A stretch of 64,000 bases of DNA from Oxyruncus cristatus (GCA_013399855.1 VXAY01000710.1:777337-841336); one strand, 5' to 3'. Counted from the first letter of the stretch, positions 23,350 to 36,755 are shown. The notes: generated from the sequence alone by a model not told the origin. Made by a program: numbers and translations.

Positions 23350-24271
23350 CGTGGTCACTTGACCCTGGCTGGAGGCCAGATACCCACCAAAACTGCTCTG
23401 TCACTCCCCTCCTCAGGTAGACAGACGAGAGAAAATGTAACAACTCATGAGTTGAGATAAGGGCAAAACAGACTTGACTTAGGGAAATTGGTTGAGTTTA
23501 TTACCAATCAAAATCAGAGCAGGATAATGAGAAGTAAAAGAAATCCTAAAAAACACCTTCCCTCACCCCTCCCTCCTTCACATGCCTAATTTTATTCCCA
23601 ATTCTCTACCTACTCACCTCCCTGCAGCAGCACGTGGAGATGGGGAATTGTTACAATCAGCTCATCACATGTTGTTTCTGCCACTGCTTCCTCCTCAGAG
23701 AGAAATGCCGTCCCACTACTCCAACATGGAGTCCCTCCAAAGGGACACAGTTCTCCACAAACTTTTCCAGTGTGAGTCTGTCCCACACGTTGCAGCTCTT
23801 CACAAACTGTCCCATCATGGGTCCCTTTTCTTCCACAGACCGCAGGTGGATGTCTGCTCCACCATGGACCTCCATAGGCAACATGGCCTTCCTTGCCATG
23901 GTCTTTACCATGGGCTGCAGAGGAATCTCAACAGCAGCTCCTGGAGCACCTCCTTCTCCTCATTCAATGACTTTGGTGTCTGCAGAGCTGTTTCTCTCAC
24001 ATATTCTCACTCCTCTCTTCTCTGGACACAATTTCATCTGTTCAATAGTGGATAATTTCTTCTTATGTATGTCATCACAGAGGCATTGCTACTCTCACTG
24101 ATGGGCTTGGCCTTGATCAGCAACAGGTCTGTTCTGGAGTTGGCTGGCAATCTCTCTGTTGGACATGGGGGAAGCTTCTGGCAGCTTCTCAGAGAAGCCA
24201 CCCATGTAACCCCCATGGCCCCCCCCGCCCCGGGGTTTTGCCATGCAAACCCATTACATTCTTGCAATTCA
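23350..24271 (-). mobile_element. Near-complete ERVL-like LTR
   Basis: The plus strand opens with CGTGGTCACTTGACCCTGGC (the first T of the expected TGTGG is C) and closes with CTTGCAATTCA, the reverse of a TGAATT... LTR start. In between, the order matches a long avian ERVL LTR: CTCCCCTCCTCAGGTAGACA, a GACTTGACTTAGGGAAATTG block with TTTATTACCAATC, a series of degenerate repeats (CTCCAACATGGAGTCC, CTCCACCATGGACCTCC), then TCTCTCACATATTCTCACTCC. Open frames of about 155 codons in both plus frames are by-products of this GC-rich repeat structure. No certain 5-bp target duplication was found at the chosen ends. It is the same family and orientation as the copies at 3,558 and 42,056. Confidence 0.8.
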
Positions 24272-25954
24272 CCTATCAGAGCTTATCCTCTATGCTATTG
24301 TTACTGGATCTGTACTGGCTTAAATGATTTTATATTACCACTGATTTGTATATTATGAGAAAACGCAACACCTTATTTTGCTGTATGTGTAGAATTAAGG
24401 TGAAAAACCAATTCAGATGAGTTTAACAGGCCTGTCAAAAAGAACAAGTAACAAAAGCTACTGCTCATATTTCAAAATTTCAGTAATTCAAAAGTCAGAA
24501 TATTTCTTCAGATATTGAGGGACATCATAGGAGCAGATAATCTGCTAAACTGCAATAGCTGCAATCTTTTACAGATTATTAACATTACAGGATTTAGACA
24601 TACATACAGTTGATTGGTTTTGTCCTTTTGAGTAGAACCAAAGAGAAAATTATTCTAGTTGTCTCAAGAATTAATCAGTGCCATGAAAATTTCATTTAAA
24701 CAAAAAAATTACATTAATATTCTATTACAATACTCTAGTATGTTTTCAAAACATGTGGATGTATAGTAGATGGTTTTTAAAATGTCAGATCACTTCTAAA
24801 AAATTCTACGCAACTGAAAAAGCAAAAATGCTCATATAATCTTTTCAAACTAGCAAAAGGCTGATTCAAATTTTGTTATTGTTCTACTGTGTGCACTTGG
24901 TCAGAAAACACCAGCATTTTTCAGCAGTTTGTCTTACAGGAACCATTGTTTTTATAGTACCATTTATTGGAAAAAAAAAGTTTCTTCAGGGTAGCACAAC
25001 ACATTCTATTTGCTCAGAGCTAAAAATAGTGCCACTCTGCACAGAACACGGTATTACCTATATTTTTGATTTCTTTTCTATAGCACATAGCAGAAAACAA
25101 AAATCACAATTTCATACACCATATATAATAGAACATACTGCACAAGCAAAACACTTATGAGTTCATTGTAGTAGTCCTCTATTTCTGAGTATTTTCATTG
25201 TGAGTAGGCCTATTGAAGGCATTCTATGAAGTCCAGAAATTACAGTCCAGCTTTGCATTAATTCCTTACACCAGTAATTCATAACTGCTAATTCCTTTAA
25301 GCAGTCATCTTTCTCAAGTTTAATGCACTACAAAGTACAGGGAAGAAAAGACAACTTCACAAGTATTCTGATAATTCAGGAAGGTGAAATACTGAGCTTG
25401 ACATGACATAATCGTGATAAACAACTATTTTCCATTAAGATTTTCTCAAATTTCAACTCAAATGACAATTCAGCAGCAATTGTTATCTCTATAATAAAAA
25501 TCGGAGTGATTTGTGAAATCACTCAAGAGAAATCTGCATTCTAGAAACAAACAATGCTCTGTCCTCTCACTGTCATTGTCTTTTGTGCTTTATAAAACTT
25601 TTATTTTTAAGTGTTCCCAAATGACTTCAAATAATAATCTGTTTTGTAAAGCAAGCTCGTTTCCGAATAATTTTGGTAGCACAAGTAGCAAGTGCACCTT
25701 TTTCCTGTTACGTGAGATACATATTCATTGCATTTTGTAGCCTTCATTAAAATTTATTGTCTGGAATAAACTGGATTTTTCAGAGTGTATATATTTAAAC
25801 TGAGTATTTTTCATCCAAACTGAAGTCAGCCAGGATGTGTGGTGCAGTTACCCCTGTAACTTCAGAATAAGCAAACGTTACAAAGAAAGAAAGTACTATT
25901 AACAAGAACGAAGAGAGTGAAGCTGCTGAAGTCAATTACACCTCCATTTCCAGT
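24272..25954. other. Unassigned AT-rich DNA, no gene seen
   Basis: No gene, RNA or repeat recognised. Confidence 0.5.
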
Positions 25955-26143
25955 GGTGGGGCACTGGAACAGGTTGCTCAGGGAAGTGTGGATGCCCCAT
26001 CCCCGGAGGTGTTCAAGGCCAGGTTAGATGTGGCTCTGAGAAACCTGGTCTAGTTGAAGGTGTCCCTGCCCATGGCAGAGGGCTTGGAACCAGGTGATCT
26101 TCAAGGTCCCCTTCCAACCCAAACCGTTCTACGTTTCTATGAC
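25955..26143 (+). mobile_element. CR1 LINE 3' end, sense strand
   Basis: This segment encodes the last codons of CR1 ORF2 in frame (26,009-26,053: V-F-K-A-R-L-D-V-A-L-R-N-L-V-stop). They are preceded by a typical GGAACAGGTTGCTCAGGGA block and followed by the 3' UTR (CATGGCAGAGGGCTTGGAAC, TTCAAGGTCCCCTTCCAACC, TTCTACGTTTCTATGACTCC). The tail corresponds to the ATTCTATGATTCTATG octamers of the family with some decay. Everything upstream of the last ORF2 codons is missing through 5' truncation. Confidence 0.92.
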
Positions 26144-29100
26144 TCCACGATTTGCAGAATGAAAAAGGAGGTGAGATTTTTATCTGTGGGATACACTGGA
26201 TTGTAGAAAGACATATGCCTATGAATATCTTTATTTACATGAATAAATTTATTATCATGGAAAAAAAGCCTTGCACATGCGTGGATGCAAAGATGAGATT
26301 CTCCTGCACTAACCAGGAAGGTCCATGGAAACCAATACGGGAGGAGTGTAGAGCAGTGCCCAAAGCCTCGTCTGCAAGAGTGTTAGGGCACTTTGTGCAT
26401 GAGACTACAACAGCTCTGGGAGCAAGCTCTATCATTACTCCCAGGGGAGAGAAGTGAACAAAGTCACTTTCTTTGGCTTGTGAAGGACTTGATGAAAAAC
26501 ATTGAAGAGAATTTGTGGTTTCCCTTGCTTAAACCTCCTGCCATAACTTACCTGTGCATATGCAATGATTTGTACAACGCTTACTAAACCTTTTTTGACA
26601 GGTGCTGTAGTTTGTTGAGGAGAACTGGGTTTGAAGTTTGGTTAGTGTAAATTTAAGGTGATATTCTCAGTTTCTGGATTACAATTTCTTTATGTTCTAT
26701 CAAAATGGAGAGAGTTTCCTTCTTTTCCATCACATGCCCCACATGGAAGACAGGTGGTATAAGTAGCTGATGGAAGTAACTGTGGACATTCATACACTAT
26801 TTGTGACCTGACCAGAAAGATCAGACCTCATCAGTTCACAGCTTTCTCCTTTGTAGTTCCCATTAACACAAACTAGACAGTTACGTGCAGTTCTAAAATA
26901 ATATAATAGCTTGAAAAGATTATTTCTTAGTAGTAGAACCTTCATATTTAAAGCAGAGGATTTTTTTACCGTCAGCCAAGTTCGTGTGACGTTGTTTAAG
27001 ATTGAGGCCTTTTTAAAATTTTCTAGCAGAATGTATAAATGGTTTTGCACTGTAACCTAAAGATGAATAAGCACAACAATATTTCCATAAACAATGGAAA
27101 AGAACTAGAAAGTTACTGTAAGAGTGGGTATTTTCAAAAGTAGAAAAAGATGAAAGGTATTATTAGATACATTTATCTGTTTCTCCATGGATAGATTTGA
27201 AACATGTATCCTAACCAGTACCACAGGTTTTAATTAAAATTACACTTTCATATGGCTTTAACAGATTACTAAATAAAAATTCTTCCTCATCTAAATCAAA
27301 ATATAGAGGCCCATGGGAAAGCACAGAAGGCTTTCATAGCATTCTTTCATTGCAGATACAATATTTTTTAAAATATTAATTAGAATGTTCCTATATTTAA
27401 AGGGAATAAAGCAAAACCAGCCTATAGCTGGAGATAAGATTTATATTCGTATCTAAACAGTCTTAGAGTGCTGACTAATTTTTAAGTTGATAGGTTGATA
27501 TGAAGTGTGACATATATTCACTAGTTGCAAATAGGCACCATGGTGGAACAGAATTCAAACTTGTTTCTTTTGATACCATCTTTTGAAAAAGATTATGTGA
27601 AACTGAAATCTTCCTTACTGCCCTTTCGGACTCCTTTGATTTAAAACAGATGTAATAGAAAAAATTCCATCATACTACACCAGTTTATGTGCTGTCACTT
27701 TGCAAAAACAAAATCCATAATTACAAGTTACCTGTCAATTAAAAGATATGATTTTAAATTTACATATTTCTAGATGTTTTGCAAAAAGTAATTAGGCTCC
27801 AGGATGGGCCTCTGAGGTAAGTGTTATTAATAAGTTCATCTTTTAGAGCTCTGCTAAAACTGTAGCCAGGAAAACCTTTCTTTCATTTAGAAGGTCAGAG
27901 CTGATAAGCTTAATAAGGTAAAATTATCCCGCTGTTAAATTGCTAGAGCAAGGTAAGCTATTGGAAGCACAGATGTCAGTAATTAAGTGAGGCCAGCAAG
28001 AGATCAAACCTCTGGTTCTACAATATAAAGAGAAAAGTCTCTAACTGCATATAAATAATTTAAAACTTTTTTCCTTCCTAACATAGCAGTTGAATACACA
28101 GTCCTTTGTGTTGCTCAAGACTGCATCAAATAATTGGAACCAAGTCCTGACTGCAAACTGAAAATCAAACCTATCATTAAGTCACTGATCCTTAATAAAC
28201 AGTTATTTGAGACACACTAAAGAGACTGGACAAAATGTCAATAATATATATTTATGTTAAATGTCTTCTCATTCTTCTTATTTCTCAGACATTTCATCAG
28301 CAATCCAAAAGATATAAATTTTATATACAAATCATACATATCATTGTATGGCTATTGTGATCTTTCTGCAAATCACTAGCACAGTTACCAGCTTCCTAAA
28401 AGATCTGTGTTTGTGTGCTTCTACTCTCTTAAATTTTAATTTAAGAAATGTAAATTTAAAAAGTAATAATTGAATGCTGATCTTATATCAAAGTTCATTT
28501 CAAGCTTATTAGCTACAATCCATTTTACAAAATCTATAGTCAATAAAAGTCAATATAGCAATCACTTTTTTCCTCAGGCAATGAACTTTCAATTAGTTCA
28601 GTAGATATTTTTTGCAGAAACTGGAGTATCCAGCACCGTGGTTTATTTCCTTGGAACCAAGGTGCTTTGAGTCATCTCTGTAGATCCAATTTCAGAAAAA
28701 TCTGTGAGATCCACTTCTTCAGCACCTGGCCTGAAGTCTTTGTATACAATCTTAGAGTTGCACTGTGATATTTTATATATGTTAGAAGTCAAGGGTAAGG
28801 AGAGGATGGGTCTGTTTTCTCCAAGATTTTAATTTTCTCTTCTTTCTAAAAGTACAGTAAATGCAAACACAATGTTGATTATATTATGAAGCAAAATTTA
28901 TTGCACTGTAATTTTTTTAAACTTAAGAATTAATTATCCCAAAGGCAAGAAGCAATACTGATATGACCATCAGTATTTCTATCAGTGTTGCTCTTCTAAG
29001 CACAATGCTGTGAAAAAATGTCAACAGTTGATTTCTCTACATTATTGTTCCTTGAGTGGTTAGGAAAGGATCTAAGCAATATAGAGTTTTCAGGGCTGTT

Positions 29101-30833
29101 GCAGTTTTAGATGCAGAATTTTTCATCAAGCTAGGTGGACTTCAAATGCTAGAATAGTTTGCTCAGCGCAAGTCACATGTAGGATCACTAATTCAGCTGC
29201 TCTAACCTTACTGCTCCTTGTGGAAAGGCTAAGTAATTGTTAATGATTCTCTAGGAGCTAATTTCACTTGAAATTGCTCTATACATTTCTAAAAAGTAAG
29301 ATAACAGTCTGAAAAGTATTATTAAGGATGGTTTTAACTTTTGAAAGTTAAAAACATCAGAAGACATTGAAAAGTAAGAGAAATAAAAGACTAGACAAGT
29401 AAAGCATAGCAAAAGATAAAGCTATACCTCTCAGGAGGGAAATGTCTGAACCTGTATATGAAACTAGTTGCATGAAAGATAAACATACTGGGTATTGCAT
29501 AATAGGTGCTTCCAGTCCCCTGGTTTTAGATGTGCCATGTCCTAGAGAGAGCACGTTTCCCAGCAAGACCGCTTGGACATAAACCCTGATTTGTATTCTG
29601 CTGAGGGATCCCTGATGCTTGGCTCAGTTGGATGAGAGAGACTGCATCAGTCTCCCACCTGTGCGTTGATCAGAAACCTTGTATAGCAGGAGAATTGCTG
29701 GGGAAGACCCTTGAATATCACACCTAACTGGAGACGTGCATCACTTGCATTTTTTGTCACTGCTTACTCCACTGGGCACTCCCAGGCAGGGAGTCTTGCT
29801 TGAAGACACTTTTTTCTTCAGTGATCTTTTCAGTCATTCTAATGTAATTGCCCATATTTATTTTTAAAACATCTTCTTCTCATTCATACCCTATGCATTT
29901 TATATGTCACGGTGCACGGTTCCTGAATCCTAGCTGCAGCTACCTCTCCTATGACAGATAATTTGTTCTTCACAGAAATTCGTTCTTCACAGGCATTCAG
30001 ACTTTTGATGGCTTATCTGGAATTTGCAGAGTCTAAAACTCTCCATTTAGGAACAGAAAATGATCAGAGTAAGTTTGACTATGTAACCTGAGAAACAGTC
30101 TCTGGGGCATTAGAGTTACTAGCTCTGTGAAAGAGCCCTTTTAATCTTTGGAATGTCTTTTTAATTAATTTAACAATTACAACTAAGTGCATTTTAATGA
30201 GAAGTTAAGACTTGAAAAGTTCCAACCTATATAAACAGCTACAAGTTGTAATACTTTTGGTTAGCAGCAGCTGTTCAGTGGTTGAATCCAACCCTCTTTT
30301 TCTCTTCTGTTTCATCTGCAGCTAACCCACCAAAACAGTGTTAACTCTGGATGAAGACAGAAAGCTTCCTGCCAACTCATCACAGACTCCCACTCCCAAG
30401 CCTCTTGTCAGTCTGGAGTCCACATGGGCTAAAAATTTTCACTGGTCCTACCAAGCAATGAGAAAAAAACAGCTTTCTAAAGAGTATTGATTTTCAGTGA
30501 CAGTGACAGACACAAGCAAAAGAAAAACCACTCAATATTAACAAACAATATATTTAACTGCATCTCCAACAACTGCCTTGGGAAAAAATGCCAGTGAGAA
30601 TTTGATGTTAAAATTTTTTCAAAGGGATGTTCAGAGTATTAAGTAGTGGATGATAAAAAAAACCAATGGTATAGTCATCTGCTATTCTTTGCTAGAAACA
30701 GTCAACTGTCCATTTTCACACATGTAGTCTTTGATTTATTTCTTTATTATTATTTTATAAGGAAGAACTTCATACATTATAGTGCTTTAAACTGCACTAA
30801 CCAAGCAAAACAAATTGAGCTGGTGTTCATGGA
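26144..30833. other. Unassigned AT-rich DNA, no gene seen
   Basis: 4.7 kb without a recognisable gene or repeat. The segment 27,690-28,010 is repeat-free and has paired AT-rich motifs (CAATTAAAAGATATGATTTT, AAAGTAATTAGGCTCC, CAGTAATTAAGTGAGG), making it a candidate for conserved non-coding DNA on texture alone. Confidence 0.45.
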
Positions 30834-30872
30834 AATACCCACCAATAATTTGGGTAATACCCACCAATAATT
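30834..30872. repeat. Direct repeat, 17 bp x2, period 22
   Basis: AATACCCACCAATAATT occurs at 30,834-30,850 and 30,856-30,872 with TGGGT between. The copies are identical, so this is probably a recent local duplication. Confidence 0.88.
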
Positions 30873-33631
30873 GATTTTACTTCAATATCGAAGCTATATT
30901 ACTAAAGAAGAGATTGTTCTCAGACTTGCTGGAAAGTGTAAGACATCTCTTTTTTTATATCAGTATTTGACTTTTGGGTTATTCCATTCTGGTTTAATTT
31001 TTTTACCAACACCAGTATCAGACAGTTTTGTTCTTTCACCATTAAACTCAAACACTACTCCAAATGCAGATAAGCTTTCTTCATGCTTACATGCCTGGAT
31101 TAATCAAAACCAGGAGATTAATTGTCTGACATCATGTTTAATATTATTTTAATCACCATTCCTAACTACAGCCATGTTTGTTTAAATTTAAAAGTTAGTT
31201 GATCTGACCCAAATGAAAAAGGAAATATTTTATATGAGAAGCTCACTGAGGAACAGGTTTGCGAAAATGAATGTGATATTTATTATTCACTTAAGAATTG
31301 ACTGTAGGAAAATTCTTATTACTTTCAAAAAAATTTACCCTTTTGTAATGGTAGAATCAAACCTTTCAAATTTTAAAAGACTATCATTGTGACCAAAGTG
31401 CTCAGACAGCAAGCTGGCCTAAAAATTTCTGTTATGTCAGCTGTGGAAGTTATCTTTATGTTCTTGAACTCTGAGGAATTACCTTAGGAGTTCAAAGGAT
31501 CAAGATCTTTTGCATAGTTCAACACATTTACAAAATATTTGGGAATAGTGAAGTGATAATTTTCGCTGCTGATATCAAACTATTCAGCCTAATCAGTTTT
31601 ATGTTGAAAGTGAAATGTTGCACTGATAATACTTAATGACTGACAAGAAAATGATGAATGAGATGACGTGATAACAAGTGCAAAGGAAGGACCACAGCTT
31701 CACAGTGGTACAGACATTTTCTGGTAGACTCATTTGATGAAATGTAGATACTTAGAGTGTAAACTTCCACCTCCAATTTAGTTTCCTATTCCTCATGAAA
31801 GGTGTTACTCATGTTATCCTAAAGCAACCCTTAAAAATTCATATTTTTATCTGTTGAGGGCTAAAAAGGATTAGAAAGAAGTCTGGACCCCAAGATTTGT
31901 TCAAAATGCACCAAACTGCTTTAACAAAATTTTCTGCCATCCCCCTGGGCCAGAGATACCGGAGGTTACTGACATATATGGATACACTGCAATATAAGCA
32001 CACTACACTATAAACACTTTAAACTCATACTGCCAAAAAAATGCCTTTTACTGAATATTTTCATCTTTAATTTTAATAAAATGGTTTGTATTTGACTGAA
32101 AACATTCCTTACTGCAGTACTACATTTAGTTAGGGAAAGTGCCAATCCCCTTTTACCACCTATTAAAGCATTAAAGTTTATTTTGATTCAGGAATTGCTG
32201 TAGATCAGTAAAGTGTTTCTTTGGGAAACAGAGAATGGAATCACAGATTCTCAACAGTGAGTTGTGAGTGTGTTTTACCTATGCAACGCTCCTGTTAATG
32301 AAAACTGACTGTAGGTCTAACAGACCATCATCATGAAAAGTTTTTCGAATTCAGAGACTTTTCATAGGCCTTGAATCTCTGTGGTCACCTAGATCAGGTT
32401 GTTGTGTGGCTGTTTTCTTCAAAATATGAGTAAAATACAGGACAATACATTGCATTTGGTAACTCAATTGCCATTAAAAGGACGAGTCTTGTATCAGCTC
32501 TTAGACAGCTGCCTGCATATCAGATAACCCGTGTTCCAAAAGGTGGTAATATCTCTGGCTGCAAAGGGGGACATCTCTGCAGACATGGAAAAAAAAATCA
32601 GTAATGACTTGACCAGCACCACAAATCTCTAGTGCCTGCAGTTCTGACCCCCATTATTTCTCTAGATTGATTTAATTTTTCCACTCTTCCAGGAAAGAAG
32701 ATGAATATTTTCAGTATTATAAAGTATGTTAATAACTAGAGACATAAAACAGATCACAGCAACTAGCAGGGGGGGGAAAAAAGAGATATAGAGAAAAAAG
32801 ATATTAAAGAAGATTAAGTATGAGTCAAAGATGAGTGCTGAAAAGGACAAGGAAAAATATATTTTTTAAGTATGAAGAAGGGAAAATGAAAAGGAAAGAA
32901 TGAAAAAAAATTGCTTATTTAAGAAGGGATACAATATTCATGAAAAGGGTGTAGTTGGGGGCTTTGAGGGAAAATATGGCAAGACTCCAAATGACAGGAA
33001 GTGGTTCTTCGCCCAATATGTAATTGTCAAAAGCAATTGCAGATGCTGAATGTTTAAAAGATTCAAAAAAGCTGACGTTTGCATTCACGGAATAAAAAAT
33101 AATTTTAAGGACTTCTAGATATAAAGGATCCATTCCTGGCTTTGAAATATCTGAGTTATAAAATGCTGGAGAAATGCAGGAGAATTTTCTGGGGAGCTGA
33201 TACTTGCAATATTCTTACTTTTCACCAGATTCTCTACCAGGCAAGTAAGCACTTCCATCATTCCTGATAATTAATTAATTCTAAAGATTGCAGAAAGAAC
33301 CAAACATTCTTAATAGTACTGCAGTTCAGCTGCTAGTCAACAGCAAAACTAGAAGACAATTATAATGTTTTGATTACTCAGATGCAACAAATTTTACAGA
33401 GAATCTGTTCATAGGTTTTGTCACAAGTTCTGCAAATCAACTGATTAAAATATTTCACATAGAGATTTTTCATTATTTCCATTGCAAACTGTTGTTTTAA
33501 CAATATCTAAATGTTTCAGGTGGCAATAACTGATTTTGTGAACATTTCTAGTACATTTACCCAAGTTATTCAGTTTAGCAAGTTTGAAATCTATTTCAAC
33601 TATATTGTTTGACTTTTCTTATCTAATTTTT
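30873..33631. other. Unassigned AT-rich DNA, no gene seen
   Basis: No gene, RNA or repeat recognised. A purine-rich stretch lies at 32,760-32,910. Confidence 0.5.
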
Positions 33632-33694
33632 ACTACAGGAAATAAAACTGTTAGAACCTCATTATGAGGTTCTAACAGTTTTATTTCCTGTAGT
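33632..33694. repeat. Perfect 63-nt palindrome (31-bp arms, 1-nt centre)
   Basis: The left arm (33,632-33,662, beginning ACTACAGGAAATAAAACTG and ending AACCTCAT) and the right arm (33,664-33,694, beginning ATGAGGTT and ending TTTCCTGTAGT) are exact reverse complements over 31 bp, with a single T at 33,663 as centre. Such a structure can extrude as a cruciform or fold as a hairpin in RNA. The lack of any mismatch in neutral-looking DNA suggests recent origin. It is not part of a recognised transposon: there are no terminal TG/CA ends, and the repeats do not flank an insert. Confidence 0.97.
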
Positions 33695-33725
33695 TTCCAT
33701 ATTTTTTATACCTCATTATGAGGTT
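33656..33725. repeat. Palindrome core repeated 54 bp downstream
   Basis: The 16-nt self-complementary core ACCTCATTATGAGGTT (33,656-33,671) reappears exactly at 33,710-33,725, followed by TAACCC. Between the end of the large palindrome and the second core lie 15 AT-rich bases, of which CCATATTTTTTAT plus the ACCT of the core recurs at 34,459-34,475. Confidence 0.92.
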
Positions 33726-34217
33726 TAACCCTTCATGAGAAGTAGAATTAATGTGAAGCAAAGAAGATACAAAATAATATTAATAACTCATGAACTTCAC
33801 TCTGTGGCATTATATTAGCATTTGACCTGACATTATATTCACTAATAGTCAAAACATATGAAACTATCAAGTTGCACATAATATTGAATTACAAACTATT
33901 CTGGCTACATTTTCAGATTTTATTCTACTGTAAATAAATACGTTTGGTTCTTTTTTCCATGAGATACTTCTACTTCTGTTTTTTGAACAAATCGAAGGGA
34001 AATCTGATCTGCATGCTTGTTCATTCTACGGTGGGACTATATGGAGAGGAACAAGCCTGGGAGAAAAAAAAAAAGAAGAAAAAGACAGAGGGTTCATAGG
34101 TTGCACTGACACCCTAAATCAGGGAATCAGCTGTGGCTCTGGAAACCTCAGAAGCCAGATTCCTTATTCTGGGGTCAAGCCCAACTGTGTATCCTTCCAT
34201 AATTACTGTGGACATAA
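33726..34217. other. Unassigned AT-rich DNA, no gene seen
   Basis: No gene or repeat recognised. Confidence 0.5.
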
Positions 34218-34360
34218 GAGAATCACAGAATCACAGAATCACACGGGTTGGAAAGGACCTCTGAGATCAAGTCCAACCCTTGACCTACTACCACCACGGG
34301 TACTAGACTGTGGCACTAAGTGCCATATCCAGTCTCATCTTAAAAACCTCCAGGGGCAGA
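34218..34360 (-). mobile_element. CR1 LINE 3' end
   Basis: The plus strand opens with three AGAATCAC-type octamers (the CR1 3' tail seen in reverse), then GGGTTGGAAAGGACCTCTGA, GATCAAGTCCAACCCTTGAC, GGCACTAAGTGCCATATCC and CTTAAAAACCTCCAGGGGCA. It is cut at the CCAGGG block, a common 5' truncation point. It resembles the copy at 49,441 closely enough to be the same subfamily. Confidence 0.93.
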
Positions 34361-36755
34361 GATATAAGCTTCAGTTCATATGCTAGTCTGAATTATTATA
34401 GGATAGAACTAAGAATAATGTTACGGAGTATTTGAATATCCAAGATGGAAGTTTGAGCCCATATTTTTTATACCTACTTTTCAGCAGTGCAGAGCAGAAC
34501 AAAATCAGAGCTTCATTAGTTATCTTTTAAGAGGAACACTTCATTTTAGCTCGTATTTAATTGTCTTATCTTGAAATTCACATCCCATTGAAATGTAACA
34601 TTGTAATGCAACAGATCTACCTGAAATATGTTACAGACCATGTTTTATTCAATGTCATCTCTGATGGTAAATAGCACGTTTACACAGCATTCTGCAAATG
34701 ACTTGTTCATTGGAAGAGCAAACTCATTGGGAAAATGGGAAGACAAATCCACTGAGATTCTCATATTTAAGCAGAAGAGGGAAGTAGAGGGCCAGTGTCA
34801 GTACAGTTCCAGCTATTGTGCTTCATCAGGGCTATTTTCAGATTACACTAATGATTAAAAAAAATCTGGAAATTAATGCCAGTTTCTGCACAGCAAAGGT
34901 TGGCCAAGCAAGACTGAACTGAATTTGAATTAGCTAGGTGCCAGGAGATAATAAAGCAAATGTTTTAAAGGACCATAGCACTTTCCCCTCCTTACCCATC
35001 AGATATCGGAGAGAACAGAGTAAGAATGATCGCATAATTAAATCTGTGTTGTGGTTGCCATCAAGCATCTGTAAGGCATTCAGCAAGAGTTAATGTAGCA
35101 CTTAGGATAGATACTACCTAGAATATGATGAAGATCTTAAGATAGCACCTCTAAGGGTTTTATGAAAGACCAACATTTGAGAATTCATCACCTCATAATC
35201 AATGCTGAGGAGAAATCATTAGGTGCCATCCTCTGTCTCAATCATACAATACGGAGTGTGCCAGACACTGCATAAGTATATAATCAATGCTGGTTGCTTC
35301 CTGATCATGTTTTCAGTTTTGAGTGTAAGAGGCAAATGGGAGAAGCAAAGGTCAGAATGACAATCACCATGTCAGCATGATGGGCATTATATTAAGCTGC
35401 CTTCTAGTTTTGAATAGTGTCTGTGAGCTATTTACAGACTACCAATTCATATGGTATTCTGAGTACTGTAGACTTACTCTGGAAACAGCAATGAAAGAGT
35501 GTTCCTCTTTGAAAACGAGACTGGTAGATGAAAGCTAATAGTAACACAGTTCAGAGGCTGATTCTTTCACACACTGGATTGTAGAAACTGCACAGAAAAA
35601 TGCACTTTTGCCTTCTGTTAGGGATGTCCAAGTCACAGAACAGATTATCAAAGGGGAAAGCAGAGGACAGTTCGCTTAAGTGTTTTAAGGTAATTTTTTT
35701 GGTTATTGACAGAAGCCCTGTTATTCATGCCCATTAAATTGCAGAAATTTTTTTTCACAGATATTTTTTAAACTCTGTAGTTGTTTTTCTATTTAATTGT
35801 CTTCAGTGACTTTTCTGGCATGTGGAAATACAGTCAACATTCTATTTCATTCATGGTTTTAAGATCAAATAGTTATAGATCATTTTTGACTATTGCATGG
35901 GCAGTGTACTTTTTGGACTGTTTCCCTGAGCTTCTCAGCATGAAAAGATGTGGGAACTGAGCTGTCAGCCTAATTTGAGAAACAACAGCAGCAGCAGAAA
36001 AATAACAGGACCTAGCTAACCCTTTAGTCAAAGGAGTGAAACTCCAGCAGCAGCAAACACAGTCCCTGCTGTGAGGGAAGATTTCTTGTGTACTGTTTTT
36101 TTGACTCTCTTTCCTGGAACTGATTTGTTATACAGTGGTGTTACTCCCTATTTGATTTACAAAGAAAATAAAGTCAATAGAACTGAACCAGAAGTCTAAA
36201 AATATACCACTAGGTTTCCTTCTTAAAAATTCTTATTTAATCACTTCTCCATACCCACACTGATTTTTAATTTAATGTGCAGGTTTGGGAATTTCTGCTT
36301 TGAGTTTCTTCCTGCTTCTCTTGAAATTATCCTTCTGCTTTTTTGATCACAATCACTCCTAATGAAGTGCCACTGCCAGTACAAAAGCAAGGAAGGGAAT
36401 ATTAAGTTTCACTGTCCTATGATTGCACCGATCAATCAATCTCCCATTCCTGAATATGGAGTGCCAAGTACTGCTTGTTTCTATCATTCACTGGGAATTT
36501 ATGTGATACTGAATCAGATCAATACCTTGCCTACTATTCCTTGTATACTGCTAATATTTGCAATACTTTATATGCACCCACCCATAAGCTTTTGAAGGAG
36601 AAAACAACTGAGCTGAAATATAGGTTAATTGGGTCATATCTGTTGTTTCCAGAGATTTCTTTGAGGTCCTTTATAGGGTCTTCAGTTTACATCTTCGAAA
36701 GGGACAGTAATCACTCTAACAGTAACATTTCATATGAGGACAAGTGGATCTTCCT

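Noticed and set aside
23582..24101. Two overlapping plus-strand open frames of about 155 codons
   Set aside because: They lie wholly inside an antisense LTR whose GC-rich tandem blocks lack stop codons. They are not viral or host coding sequence.
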